Shown: piece after piece, positions 11,118-23,600 of the stretch
Layout of the letters: every line of letters begins with the position of its first letter
How positions within the stretch are numbered: position 1 is the stretch's first letter
Source: Maylandia zebra
Lineage: Eukaryota; Chordata; Actinopteri; Cichliformes; Cichlidae
Length of the DNA stretch: 64,000 bases
NCBI RefSeq assembly: GCF_041146795.1
Contig: NC_135173.1
Coordinates: 68,500,251-68,564,250, forward strand
Reading direction: 5' to 3'
Translations under genes and position numbers: made by a program
Notes under the pieces: model-generated
Databases searched by the model: none
What the model saw: only the letters and a program-made list of their open reading frames with translations
Told to the model about the DNA's origin: nothing

Positions 11118-13308
11118 CAGGGGCGGATCTAGAAGGGTGGCATGGGGTGGCAAGTGCCACCCTAAAATGATCCCTTGCCACCCCAGTTTTGCATATGACA
11201 GTGTTGTTTATTAAAGTAAGACAGCATTAACAGTTTGAGCGTAGTTACAGTCAGCAGTGAATATAAATGCTAAAACTGAATATATTGCATAGTGTCCCCC
11301 CTGCACCAGTAACAAATGGTTCAGCCCATAGCAGGACCGGCTTTTTTCTTGTTTTCAGCAGCAAGCGATGCTCATGATCGTGCCAGAGCACATTTTGAAC
11401 AACACCATGGGAATTTTGGATTTTACACAGGTGGGTGGATGTTACACTGTGGAAATGGAAGGAAGGTGAGTGTTATTAACCCTCTGTGGTCCACGGACAC
11501 GCTGCACCTCCAGATCACATGACTGATGTAAGCTGACACAGCAACAAGCTGCAGCCACGCTGAGTCTCTGTTTCAGCCACATTGAAAGTTCGGACTTCAA
11601 AGTTTTTAAATTTTAATTACAGGCCAGTAAATCCAGAGTTATGATCATATATATATCAGCCACGCTTCGTTCTAAATACTGTCGTCACGTGTGTGTTTTA
11701 AGCGTTTTGTAAGGACAGCACGAAAACAGGAAAGAAAGGAAAAAAGCCACCTCTTTCTTATTGGTGGAAAAATGCACCATGTCGACCAATTAAAAAAAAG
11801 TCAACATGTGGGATTTGGTTGTTTAGGAAGAGGGAAAAGTTTGGGGAGTGACGGTAACAGGGCGAGCGAGACAGAGCGAGAGAGAGAGAGAGTTTAGATG
11901 TGGCAGATTTGTGACGTTTAGTGTGTTGTGTAGTCGTTCTGTTGTGTAGTCGTTTTGTTTAGTGTGTCAGTGAGGGCACTAATGACTGTCAGAGGCACAT
12001 TTGCAACGTAAACACTGTCACTAAGTAGAAAACCAGCGGAGTGATACACCTGCTGTTGTCGGGCCTGCAGGTTTGTCCCTGTGCTCTTTTGTCTTTTGGT
12101 GGACAAACTTGTTTTTACTGGCACACATCATTTGTGGGGCATCTTATTGCCACACCTGATTGTTCTCTCATTTTAGTTTTAGTAATATTTTTAAATGGTT
12201 GTAGAAAATGAAACAAACGGTGTATTGGCTGCATTTTTAGATAAATAGTTGTTTATGTTTATAAAATGTACGTTTTATATTTGCATTTCAAGTTATAAAC
12301 ATTTACCCAACATGTCTGTGTTTTTTTACAGTAAAAAAACAACTAAAGTCAGTTGAGCTGAATTTAGTTGATTTTTGCCTGTAAAAAGGCAATTACAAGA
12401 AAATGGAACAAGATAGACCCACCATCACAGGACGAATGGATCAAAATTATAGATGAAATACAAACTATGGAAGAATTGACCTACAGAATAAGGACTCAGG
12501 AAGATCAATACCATAAAAAGTGGGAGAAATGGACTGAGTACATAAACCCAACAGGATAAAGACCAACACACTGATAATGAGAAATGATCAAACTGTAGAA
12601 ACAAGGAGATCCAACATGGGTTTGTTTTGTTATCCTACCTGTTGTATTTATCTTTTTGTTGTTGTTGTTGTTTTGGTGTTTTGTTTTGTTGTTACCCCCC
12701 CCCCCCCCTATAATGTTTAAAGAAAAACAATAAAAAGAAAGTAAAAAAAATAAATAAATAAATTCAGTTGAGCTGAAAAGAAAAAATAAAATGAAACAAT
12801 CTGAGGGTGAAATACAAACGTAAACTCAAAGGAGTCACAAATGTCCGGTTGTATTTCAGACCTCAGTGGGTTCATCCAACAAATCATGAAAAATGAGGTT
12901 TACATGTTTGTTCATGACGGTGCAGATTTCTGACATTTTGTGTAATTTAAGCTGCAACAATGTGACTGTTTTCTAACAAAAACAGTGAAACTTAAGTTAG
13001 ACTTGTGTTTGTAAATGAAGCGCCCCATGTTGTGTAGCTTTCTGGAGTTTATACTTATTGGGCTACATATTTATTTATCATACAGGCTATACAGTACATA
13101 GCATCAAAACTCACATGTTTTATGTAACTAAAGTGTGTAATCATGTGGGCTACAGACAATAATTAAGTTATCGACAATATTTATATGAAAAACGTGCATA
13201 CTTACTGCATTTGAATCATGTAACCACATGTAACCACCTGCATGAGTGTTTGGGGGGAAAAGGCTTTGATTTTGCCACCCTAAGAAAATTTCTCTAGATC
13301 CGCCCCTG
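11118..13308. mobile_element. hAT element with perfect 8-bp target duplication
   Basis: The left end CAGGGGCGGATCTAGA and the right end (inverse CAGGGGCGGATCTAGAGAAA) are matching inverted repeats. The octamer GACTGTAT flanks both sides (11110-11117 and 13309-13316). No transposase was recognised, so the copy is non-autonomous or gutted. It carries an L1 insertion at 12363-12763. It landed within a GACTGTATATAAAAGATGGA motif that recurs elsewhere in the window. Confidence 0.85.
12363..12763 (+). mobile_element. 5'-truncated L1 LINE (ORF2 C-terminus and tail) with 14-bp target duplication
   Basis: A plus-strand reading from about 12374 contains ITRKWNKIDPPSQDEWIKII and then LTYRIRTQEDQYHKKWEKW before a stop, which is the C-terminal end of L1-type ORF2. 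It is followed by a GTTGTT-rich stretch, a C run and an A-rich tail. The 14-mer TCAGTTGAGCTGAA lies on both sides (12349-12362 and 12764-12777), the signature of target-primed reverse transcription. The copy is dead because of the 5' truncation. Confidence 0.85.
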
Positions 13309-13316
13309 GACTGTAT

Positions 13317-14280
13317 ATAAAAGATGGACGTCAACCGTGGGTTTGATGCCAGGAGGAGAGCTCCGTCAGTTTCAGGGACCTCATTCAGTCAAATATGTGA
13401 AACGTATGTGTGGAACCCAGCAGCTCCACGCTGACGCGGCGTAAAGGTGAGGGGCGTCACACCTGGCTGTTACAGCCCATCTGTTTTTACCGTCGGCCTC
13501 ATTTTCAGCATAAACTGCGTAACAGTGAAGCGTCTGAAACACGACTTATAATCCAAACCTGCAGGTTCCTGCTTCCTGTCCTCACACAGTAAAAACAACA
13601 CTTTTTAATCAATGCTGATCTTTATTTCCTCCAGGAGACAAACGGCAAACAAAAGGCATGTTTTACGTTTTCTATAGAAAACCTGACAGTGCCACAGAGG
13701 TCACATGACCTGCAGCCTCTTTAACACTGAAAAGCTGGAGACAGAAATGTGCTTCAACGTTAGTGTGGTCGTCAGGCGGCGACTTACATTTGAGAACATC
13801 CCCGACATCAAACCCTCGATGCGCTTCAGTTTCACTTTTCAAACACGATTCAAGTCGTTATTGTTCCTCCTTCAGCAAGTTCACACAAAACGACAGAGAA
13901 AAGAGCAAAACATGAACAGAGTTTTTAAAACAATCAGAACAGCTCCGCCCCCCTCAAGCGAGGACGCTAGACTCATCAAGATAACGTCACGGTTAGTAGA
14001 AACACACGAAACACCTGCAGGCCGACAAAAGTCCTCTCATCATTAGAATGGACCTGCCTCTCTATTATTATTAACGGTAAGTTGAATGGCCTGGTTATGT
14101 AAATGACCGTGTCATGTGACAGACTGACCTCTCACCGAGCAGCAGACGCTTCCTCGTCCTGTCACACAGATGTAAACACACATTTGGTTCCTCGTCAATA
14201 ACAAGTTAAGAGGCTTAAACGGCCGGCCGAATAAATCTGTGTAGATGACAGCAGCGCAGACTCAGCAGGTCGGGGTTACT
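13317..14280. other. Intergenic sequence without recognised gene
   Basis: No conserved exon or repeat boundary was recognised apart from the TATAAAAGATGG motif at the left edge. Confidence 0.35.
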
Positions 14281-14370
14281 CCACACATACACACGCGCAC
14301 GCACACACACACACACGCACGCACACACACGCACGCACACACGCACGCGCACACACACACACACACACAC
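14281..14370. repeat. (AC)n microsatellite with CG interruptions
   Basis: About 90 bp of ACAC/GCAC dinucleotide repeats. Confidence 0.95.
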
Positions 14371-15059
14371 TGGTAGTTTACTGGCTACACTGGTGTAAAA
14401 CCTCCCGTGTCCACTAACCCGTCGGCACGGTCATCGTTGACCGCAGCTGTACTTATTATTTTGGCTGCTGTAACAGGAATCCAGCTTCTGATTGGTTAAT
14501 TTCTGGAAGCCTGCTGAGGGCCCTGTTACGCGCCCTCTTATTTGTAACACCTGGCTTCATTTAAACAGGACATACTCGCCAAACCCGTTTTACTCACAGA
14601 GGCTTCAGTCGGCGCACGCCATGACCACAGACCTGCAGCAGCTTCGATGGCGTCTGGTGCTCGCATCTGTTTTTCATACGGAAACGACGTCCTCGGGGCA
14701 GGAAGTCGCCGTCAGGATTTAAATAAAATCAAGGCACCAACTTTACTGTCCTCTAAGTGATGAACGCCGGCGTAACGCCATGTAATCATGCAATTCAGAG
14801 TAATCTGATTACAATTTACATTTGTGTTTTTCCCATGATGAGAATCTTTAAATATTTGTGTGCAGGCTCAGCGGTAAGTGTAGGACATGTGCAAGCGAAA
14901 AACCAAAGCAGAAAAGAGGCTGTAGGTGCAAAGATAGGATTGGTGTTTATTAGGGGTGCAACGATATTCGTATCGATATTGAACCGTTCGATACAGTGCT
15001 TTCGGTTCGGTACGCATATGTATCGAACAATACAACATTTGTAATTTATTTTATCAACT

Positions 15060-15183
15060 TTCCTTCTGACGATGCTGTCTGTGTTGAGCGCTCAGTGGAT
15101 CTGTGTTCGACTACTCCGCCTAGGCTGCACTGTCGAGCGCAGATCCACTGAGCGCTCAACACAGACAGCATCGTCAGAAGGAA
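15060..15183. repeat. 44-bp perfect inverted repeat (hairpin-capable)
   Basis: The arms 15060-15103 and 15140-15183 are exact reverse complements over 44 bp, separated by a 36-bp spacer. The arm contains GAGCGCTCAGTGGATCTG. Transcription would give a very stable stem-loop. Confidence 0.9.
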
Positions 15184-15764
15184 GAGCGCAGGGCAAGCTA
15201 GCAAGACAGAAGTTAAGCTCTACTTGCAACATGGACCTCCCCCACCCTCATTCAGATCTGGCGTTTGGAATTATTTTGGTTTCCATGTGACGTATGACCC
15301 TGAAGGTAAGCGAGTCATGGACTAAAGTAAAACAGTATGTTGGATGTGCCATGCAATGCTCAATTACATGGGTGGGAACTAGTGTGTTAGCGCAGTTAGC
15401 TCGTTAACGTGTTGGCCGTCTAGCCCCATGCACGGGGCGATCGGCGGTAGCTCGTTAACGGAGATTTGCCGTGTTGTGGCGTTAAGGTCATTTCAACGAG
15501 ATTAACCTGAAAGCACTAGTGGGAACACAACGAATATGACTGCACATTTACGCCGACATCATCCTAGTGCAAAGACAAAAACAACAAGCATGCTACTAAC
15601 TTTAGCCGAGTCATTTAGACAGCTGTTAGCACATGATTCTCCTTATGCTGCTGAGAATATAGCCCAGAAGAAGCGGATAGTATAGCTTTTATTTTGGAAA
15701 GAGACATTTCTCTGTAATAAACTCTCTTTTCCAAAGATGAGTGATTCCTCAATCAGATACAGGG

Positions 15765-16400
15765 CTCGCAAAATCGCTAGCCCGACGTCCCGGGGCTAGC
15801 GATTTTTTCAGTCGGGCTACCAAAATCTATCTCTGCCCTGCCCGTCGGGCTATTGTAGGAAGGAAAAATATATGTCAATGCTTTTGCATTCTTTCAGAAA
15901 TGTAGCTGGGTAATTATGTCATTGGCATCGGTGAGCCACTGTCAATATGTGACATATTGAAGTCGCGTTTGAATTTGCGCTTGTTTTTTTGCTTTCACTT
16001 TGCAATCGTGCAAACTGTGTATAGAGAGCGACAGCACTGATCTGTGAGTGATGATAATTTGTGCACCAATTCCTCTGACATCGTCTTATTAATCGTTAGC
16101 TTACTATGCAAACATGACAAGTGAAATCTCCCGCAGCTTAAACATGTGAGAGGTTGATCGCAGAGAATCGCTGAGCTTATGTGAGTGCGTGTGTAAAAGC
16201 AGCAGGATATATATTTTAGTTCTGCTGAGCCAAATAAGACAGGTCAGGGTGAAGAAGTGACAGCCAAAGAAAAGCTTACCACAAAACGGAGAAGTTATGA
16301 CAAATCAGACTATAAGGCAAAAAGAAAGTGCAGCTTTATGGTTTCATGGACAAAAGAATTTCTGTGGCTGCAATATGACGAGCTAAATAACCAGGGCTGC
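15765..16400 (+). mobile_element. Remnant of a ZNF862-like hAT transposon
   Basis: It starts CAGGGCTCGCAAAATCGC, a hAT-like terminus with an internal GGGCTAGCGATTTT palindrome. A 46-codon plus-strand open stretch at 16245-16382 contains SDYKAKRKCSFMVSW followed by EFLWLQYDE. That resembles the N-terminal lead-in to the zinc finger of ZNF862-type hAT transposases. The rest of the transposase is absent. Confidence 0.45.
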
Positions 16401-16631
16401 ACATAAGTGGTCCGCAGGTGCGCATTCGCTGTCAAAATAAAAAACACGCACAAGGGTTAGGGTTAAATTTAAAAACTGTACTTTTGAGTTAAAATATATA
16501 TTTATAATTTTAATAAATGACAAATTAAAAATGCATGAACATTTTTTTGTATCGAAAAAATATCGAACCGTGACACCAAAGTATCGAACCGAACCGTGAA
16601 TTTTGTGTATCGTTGCACCCCTAGTGTTTAG

Positions 16632-17605
16632 GTGTAGACAGGTGTGCTGATCAGAGCTCAGCAGCAACAAGGAAATCTGCCGAGGTCTACGAATTCAGCT
16701 ACCCTGCACCCGAGTACAGGATGTTCAGGGCTGCACCTCCCAGTTTGTGTAATTAGTGGAACCATTTGTCCTGGAAATGTTTAGTAAAGTCAGTCGTTGC
16801 CCCCCCTGCCCCCCCCTCCATCACTGTGAAGAACTCGTAAAATCCCTCTGGAGCTTTTATTTTGAAATCCGGCTGCTCAGTGCAGTTTGAGTGGCATCAG
16901 TCACAAATTGGTGTTTTGTTTTAATTAAAGGCTCCTCTGGACACTTCAAGCACACAAGCATCATCTTACACGAGTGTGATCACAGTGAGGGATTCCCGGG
17001 AACAGCCCTCCTGCTTCAGTTTTCACTATTCCCGATGAACCCTGCAGAACCCTTTCAGTTCCTCAAAGAGAAGAAAGAAAACACTCTGTGGCACTGAGGA
17101 TGGAAACGAGTTTAACTTGATGAACTTTCATTAAACACAGAAACAAAAGTCCTGCCTGACTCTGTGCAGCGCTCCTGGTAACCAGTCAGCATCCCAGGAG
17201 GGCGCTTCCAGAACGTCCAATGAAAACCAAACCGACCGGCCTCCACAGTGAGGTCGTGTTCTCAGGCAGCGCCGGACCGTTTTCATCACTGCTGCCGAGA
17301 TCCGAGTGTCCGCCGCGCTGGGTCTCCTCCTCCTCCCCCGGCTGAACAGCTCAGAGATCCAAAGGCGGCCCGGCAGCCGCCTGAGAACACGACGTCAGCC
17401 ACACCTGACTCAGGTGATGTTTCTGATTATTATGGACCTGCACGCAGAGCCGTCTGATCCCAGGACCGCCCACTCAGCGAGCTCAGTCCTTCACAGAAGT
17501 CCTTCTGTGGATCCAGAGTCTGGACCCACAGACAAGCAGGCGGTTTGCCAGCCCGCCACGAGGTCTGTACAGGGATAGTCCACGCCCCCACACCGCACCG
17601 GCGGT
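16632..17605 (-). other. 3' flank of the four-module SANT gene
   Basis: Sequence downstream of the stop at 17606. A minus-strand AATAAA occurs near 16860 and could serve as a poly(A) signal about 750 bp past the stop. No further gene was recognised. Confidence 0.3.
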
Positions 17606-20600
17606 CTACATGAGGGCGTTGAGGTGCCCCGAGTGTCCCACAGAGTTCAGCATCAGCGCCCTCTGGTCCAGCACCTCCCTGTCCCGGCCCAGCGCCGCCC
17701 TCTCCTGCTCCACCATGGCTCTGTCCCGCTCCACTGCCGCCCGCTCCCGGTCCAGCCACAGCCTCTCCGCCTGCACCGCCGCCCTCTCTCTCTCCAGCGC
17801 TGCTCTGTCTCGCTCCACCATCTCTCTCTCTCGCTCCAGCGCCGCCCTCTCCCTCTCCACCATCTCCCACTCACTCTCCAGCCCCCCCAGCGGCCCGTCG
17901 CATGTCTCTGAGCTCCGCTGGTTCTGCTCCGCGCCGTCTCCGAATGCATCCGGCGCATAGTCTGAGGAAGATGGGCGGGAGGGCGGTGGGGCAGGGGGAG
18001 GTGCGGGGGTGGCGCGGGGCCTGAGTCTCGGGGCGGGGTCTGGGTGCTGATCGTCGTCCTGAGTGACGGGGGCCAGGAGGGGGGCGCTGCTCGCCAGCCG
18101 GCCCTCCATGGCTTCGTTCATAAGGTGAAACCACGGCCAGGAGGAGGCGCCGTCTGCCACGGTCTCCATCCCGACAGGAGGGTACTTCAGGTCCTGAGGA
18201 GAGCAGAGGATTTTAGAAACACGCAGCCACGAGCAGCTTTACCGAGGCGGGGAGTTAGTGACGGCCTACCTTGTACCGCCTCTTCAGATTGTCCCACTTC
18301 TTCGCCATCTGGTAGGTGGAGACCTTCCCCTGCAGACCGAGCTCCTTCAGGATGGCTCTGACAGGAAGTGAGGACACAGAGTCAGGAACGCCTCGCTGCT
18401 CCGACATTCACCCGCACGGGAGGCATACTTACTTCCAGGCGGCTTTGGCGGCGTTCCTCCTCCCGGTGAACAACGCCTCGTTAGCGGCTCGAAGTTTAAT
18501 CATCTTCCTCGTGTCCTGGTCGGTCACTGCGACGCACACAGGTCGACAGACAAGTCATCAGTGATTTTATGCTGCAGTTTCAAAGTTTTCAGGGTTTTTT
18601 GTGCTGCATAAGTTTAATTTCAGGTATTTTAAATTCGTTTAAAAGATTTTTATGTTCTTGTACTTTAATTCATTCAGTTTGAATAAATATCTTTTATTGA
18701 TATCTGTATTTTGATAACAATTTTTTATTCATTATTTATTTTCAAACATTTGCATAGATTTCATGTGTTTACATTTTAAACCACATTTTTATTAAATGTT
18801 TTTTCAGTATCTGTATTTTAACACACTCATTGTTATTATGATAATATATATACTTTCCTTATTTCTGTGTGTAAACATTTTGTCTTTATTTTAATCAGTT
18901 ATTTTTAAAGTTTTTATTTTACTTTGTAATTTATTCAATTTGAATTTTGTTACATTTTTCTTTGCAAAGCTTTTCAGCGTTTTTTCCTCACAGGATAAAT
19001 TTCAGGTCTTATTATTTAGTCTTAACAGATGTTTGACTTCCTGTCTGATGTTGTCTTTGTTTGTATTCATTTGGTTTTTGCCGTTTTGTATTTTCTTAAA
19101 CGTGAAAATTTTTCTTAAACAACGTGAGCGAAGCCTCGAGGAGGTTTGAGGGCAGCGATCGTCACCGGGCCGTGACCACGAAGAAATCCTCTCACTTTTA
19201 TACGTCGGGTCGGAGGGTGTCGAACACTCCTCTCCGCTGGCGTCGATGTAGGTGACGTTCCCGTCGGACTCCGCGTTGTCTCCGCCCACCATGCTCTCCA
19301 GCTCCGACACGCTGCTCCTCTCCGCCATCAAACAGTCTCTGTCGGGAGGCGGGGACGAGCCGAACACGCCGTCCTCCTCGTTGGTCCAGACGGGCGTCAC
19401 TCGGGGAGCTTTGCCCGTCAGACGGCCTTCCAGAGCGTCGCTCATCAGCTGGAACCAGGGCCACGAGGCCGGGTTGGTCTGACCCTCCATCCCCCGAGGA
19501 GGAAACTTCAGGTCCTGCAGACGCAGCAAACTCACGTTTCAGTGAACGCTTGAGGCGAGCAGCAGCTCTCTGCGGCGCTCTGCCGATTACTATCAGAGAG
19601 CTGCAGGACACTCAGGCGTCTAACTTTATTTAAACAGGTCCGACTGGACAAAGCAGGTTATAGGTTCACATGCAGGGCACACGTTACTGCGAGTCACCTG
19701 AGAGTCATCGAACACACCAACCACATTTCCTTCAGTTACTATAACACCTTGAGGTCAGTTTAAAACACACCCCTCCGCCTGCACACGACTAACGTATCGA
19801 CGGCGCCTCAGTCTCGAGCGATCCACTCACAGACTTGCGTGTCCACACCGCCCACCTGCAGGACTGACACTACAGTAATTATCTCAGGACTGTTGTCACT
19901 GCCGATCAGGAAAAACTGGGTTTGTTGCACGTGTGGAGAAACAGCTCAGATCAAAAGGAATGTTTTTCTCGCTGGTGTAAATGTAAACTAGCAGAACATC
20001 GACACTGAAGCTGACTTCCTGGTTTTAACGCCTGAAGCTCGTAAGCGTCTCACACACACAGACATTCACAGTGGAGACGTTTATCCGGCCCACAGTGCAA
20101 CAGGACAGCGTGCCAACGATGAGTCTCTGTAAAACCTGACATGTTAGCGTCTGTGCACCAAGTATTTGTAGGTAAAAATATAACAACACTTATTTAAATA
20201 CAGGCAAATTAGTTATGAGGACAACACCGCCTCAGCTGAGGGCTAAAAAGGATGCGGCGGTAACACGGGGTCACATGACCTGAGGCACGCTGCTCAAACT
20301 GCTGCAGGGATCTCACCTTGAATTTGGTCTTCAGGTTGTCCCACTTCTTGGCAACCTGGTCAGGTGTTATCTTCCCTGTCAGACCCATCTCCTTCACTAT
20401 TCCCCTGCGCGCGCACACACACACACACACTTTAACAGGACCCCGACACACACAGAAACGAGCGCAGTGTTTTCAGCAGACGCTCGAACGCTCGCTCACC
20501 TCCACGCCGGTTTGGCGGTGTTCCTCCTGCCGGTGAACAGAGACTCGTTAGCAGCTCGCAGCTCGATCAGTCGCCTCGTGTCGTCTTCGCTCACTGTGAA

Positions 20601-23600
20601 AAGAGGCGAATGCAAACGTTACTTTGAGGCGTTTCCTGCACGGCGTGCATGAATACGATCGGGTGACATCGTTTGTTTCGTTTAAAAACTTCCTACGTCC
20701 TGATTCCAAACGACTCCAGAACTGAAGCTCCGAGCACAACGAACTTTTAGACGAACCCTCGAACCAAGAGAAACCGGACCTATCACATGACCTCCTGGGC
20801 AGCTGATTGGCTGTGCTTTAATAGTTTTCACTTGCACATGTTCCCTTCCTCCCTGATGCCTACATTCCCCACAATCCACCCCGGCTGCAGCGCAGGACTA
20901 AGCTGTGCCCCTCAGTCTCACTCTGCTGTCTGAGCTCCGAGCTGATCGATTATCCTTACGTTTGTAGGTGAACTCGCCCATCCGGTGCAGCTCGCCCAGA
21001 GCCGCCGATCCGTTCTTGTCCTCGTTATCAACCAGCAGGTCCATCTCAGACTCCGTCAGAAACTCGGCCATCCCGCCTCGGCTCCGGCGGGCTCGCTTCT
21101 TGGGTGTCGGGGACAGCGACTCGCAGTCCTCGTCTTCATCCTCCACGATGGGAGTGAGGATGGGCGCGGCGCCAGCGAACCGTCCCTCCATGGCGTCGTT
21201 CATTCTGTAGAACCAGGGCCAGGAGCTGGGGTTGGTCTCCACGCCTCGAGCGGGAAACTTCAGCTCCTGGAGAAATGACAGGACGTCAACACTGCCACCA
21301 TCTGCAATTACCCACGATTCACAGGGACGCCGCCGATTCGGCTTTTCTAACTATTGATTATTAATTTATCTAATTTAACTGAAAGACGTGCAGCATTGTG
21401 GAGCTGCAAAGAACACATGAGTGGCCGTTATATAGTTGCAGTTCCTCTAACGTCCACTTGAGGCACCAAAACTGACATTAACAAAGAATGGCTATCGCCC
21501 CGCCCACTGCGGGTTACGATCTGGATGGCGACGCCCCTTCGAGTCGTGGCGCTGGAGTGAGAGGACGCACCTTGTATCTCCTCTTCAGGTTGTCCCACTT
21601 CTTGGCCAGCTGGTCTGTGGTCAGTTTGCCCTGAAGGCCGAGCTCATAGAGAATCGCTCTGAGAAAATCAACAAATAAAGTTATTTGAATTGGAGCCGAG
21701 CCCCTTCAGACCTGACCAACAATGAACATGAAGGTTTGGAACTGTTTGTCCTCGGCAGCGTTGGAGTTATTTTAGGTTTTTAAGTCTTTAAAAAGATGAA
21801 TTTCTCAAAACGCTGCACGAGTCCTGATTAATTTACTCAGGTTGGTTATTAAGTTGATGAGCCTGCAGCAGAGCGCCGTGAGGAAGTGATCTGGAAACAT
21901 CAAAATGCATGTACTGGTCAATGCTGCCCCCTGCTGGTGTATGTTTGACTTCACATTTGGACAGGAGGGATTACAAAAGGTACCTTTAAGTCTTTGATAA
22001 TGATCAGAAAAATAAACATTATTAAATGTCTGAGACGCTCTGCAAATAAAAACAAGAAATATTTATGAAACCCTAATCTACAAAAAGTATATAAAAAAGT
22101 CCAAAAACTTATTTCTTATCAATATATTCATTTTATTTTTGGTAGTTTTCTGTAAAAAAAAAAAAAAAAAAGTCTAAATGTGCTTCAGGCACCAAAACAT
22201 TTAATACTCGATGATATCCTGATTTAACCTTTAGATCAGGCACACTTTAGGTCGCGGGCCAAACACGATAAACATTTACTGAACCCTACAACAATGTTTT
22301 TTAAACATAAATATGAATAAAAACAGACAGGAATATTATTCCAGATTAAATAAACTTAAAAAAAGAAACTTTAAATATTTTGCTCTTCATAAAAATATAT
22401 CCTGTCAAAATGATGCAAGTTAGAAATAAGAACATGCTGCCAAAACCTCAGGAAAAGTAAATGAGAGCAAACACAAGGTTGGAGCCGCATGTAGACGAGC
22501 TGGGCGCTGCTGCAGGAGTGGAGCTAATAAACTGTGCGGGCCATTCAGTGTCGTACTTTCCCTGAGTGCATCATTACACTGCAGCTGCATCTGAATCTGC
22601 ACAGGTGCAGCTCAGCAAAGTGCGCTGACTTGGTTCAACATTACTGCAACAGAGAAAGTGAGGCAGGCTGCACTGGTGCATTTGTGACAGCTTCACTGCA
22701 TCATACATGTTCATGAACTGACAGGTTTCCTTGCTGAGCTCAAAAACTCTGTTGAGAACTTTTATCCCGACTCAGCCAGCGGAGCTCTGCATGAAGGAAT
22801 GTCGGCAAACTCTGAATCTATTTCCCACATAAAAGACTGAAACTGACGGTGATTTAAACTTTTAGCTCAGATCAAATGTACGGTCTGCGTCGCGGTGACC
22901 ATTACATGCTCCATTTTTAGGACTTTACCACACAGCCTTTCCTGGTGTGTGATGCAGTGATGTGCTGTTAACTCACCGGTACATTTCTCCTGCATCTTTA
23001 CTCGCATCCTGCGGACTAGTCCGCTTTTTCCACCGCACAGCACCGGCGCTCCATCTGTTGTAAGTCCAACAAGTTTGTCCCAGGACAGTTTCACGTCGTT
23101 ACACTTTGACATGCGTTTTTAAAAACGCCTTTTCCCGTCGTTGTCCCGTGCATCGATTTAATGTCCAATATTTCCTCTCCACGGATGAAGCTGGTCAGCT
23201 GTGCAGTGTCCATCATGTCTGTACTTTCATCCACAGCCGAGCATGCAGTGAAGTTTTTGCTTCTTTCACACAACTGTGTTCTTAAATCAGTGACCATCTC
23301 ACAAACCGATCAGCAATCGTATTTCTGCTCAGGCTCACATTTGCTAAACTCTGCGTTTTGTCTGGACACAAGACGTCCACAGCTTCATCCTGCAGCTCTT
23401 CAGAGCGGTACCGGGCTGCTTTGGCTCCTCTGCTACGATAAAACTTGCTTTCACAACAGCTTCACTTTGTGGTTTTGCTCTGGTGACGAACGTCTGCTGA
23501 AACGTCAGATTCTTCTTCAGCTCTTCTACTTCCTGTAGTTTCTGCGTTTCGGTTTTTCAGCTTATCCTGACGTTTTGTCTCGTAGTGCCGTCTTAAATTA

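Larger units (their letters stand above)
14951..16623. mobile_element. hAT element with nested insertions and 8-bp target duplication
   Basis: The left end TAGGGGTGCAACGATA matches the inverse of the right end TATCGTTGCACCCCTA. The flanking octamers GTGTTTAT (14943-14950) and GTGTTTAG (16624-16631) agree at seven of eight positions. The subterminal regions carry ATCGAACCG-type repeats. Inside are a 44-bp perfect inverted repeat (15060-15183), a TAGCTCGTTAACG-bearing repeat (about 15380-15520) and a fragment of a second hAT (about 15765-16400). Confidence 0.8.

Noticed and set aside
17610-17960. Plus-strand serine/arginine-rich open frame opposite the SANT gene coiled coil
   Set aside because: It is the shadow of the minus-strand ERERAAL repeats; the coding strand is fixed by splice phases and domain matches.
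20209-20451. Myb/SANT frame read as a separate small gene
   Set aside because: The stretch 20404-20317 is the B exon of module 3 with exact splice borders and phase; the rest of the frame is intron.
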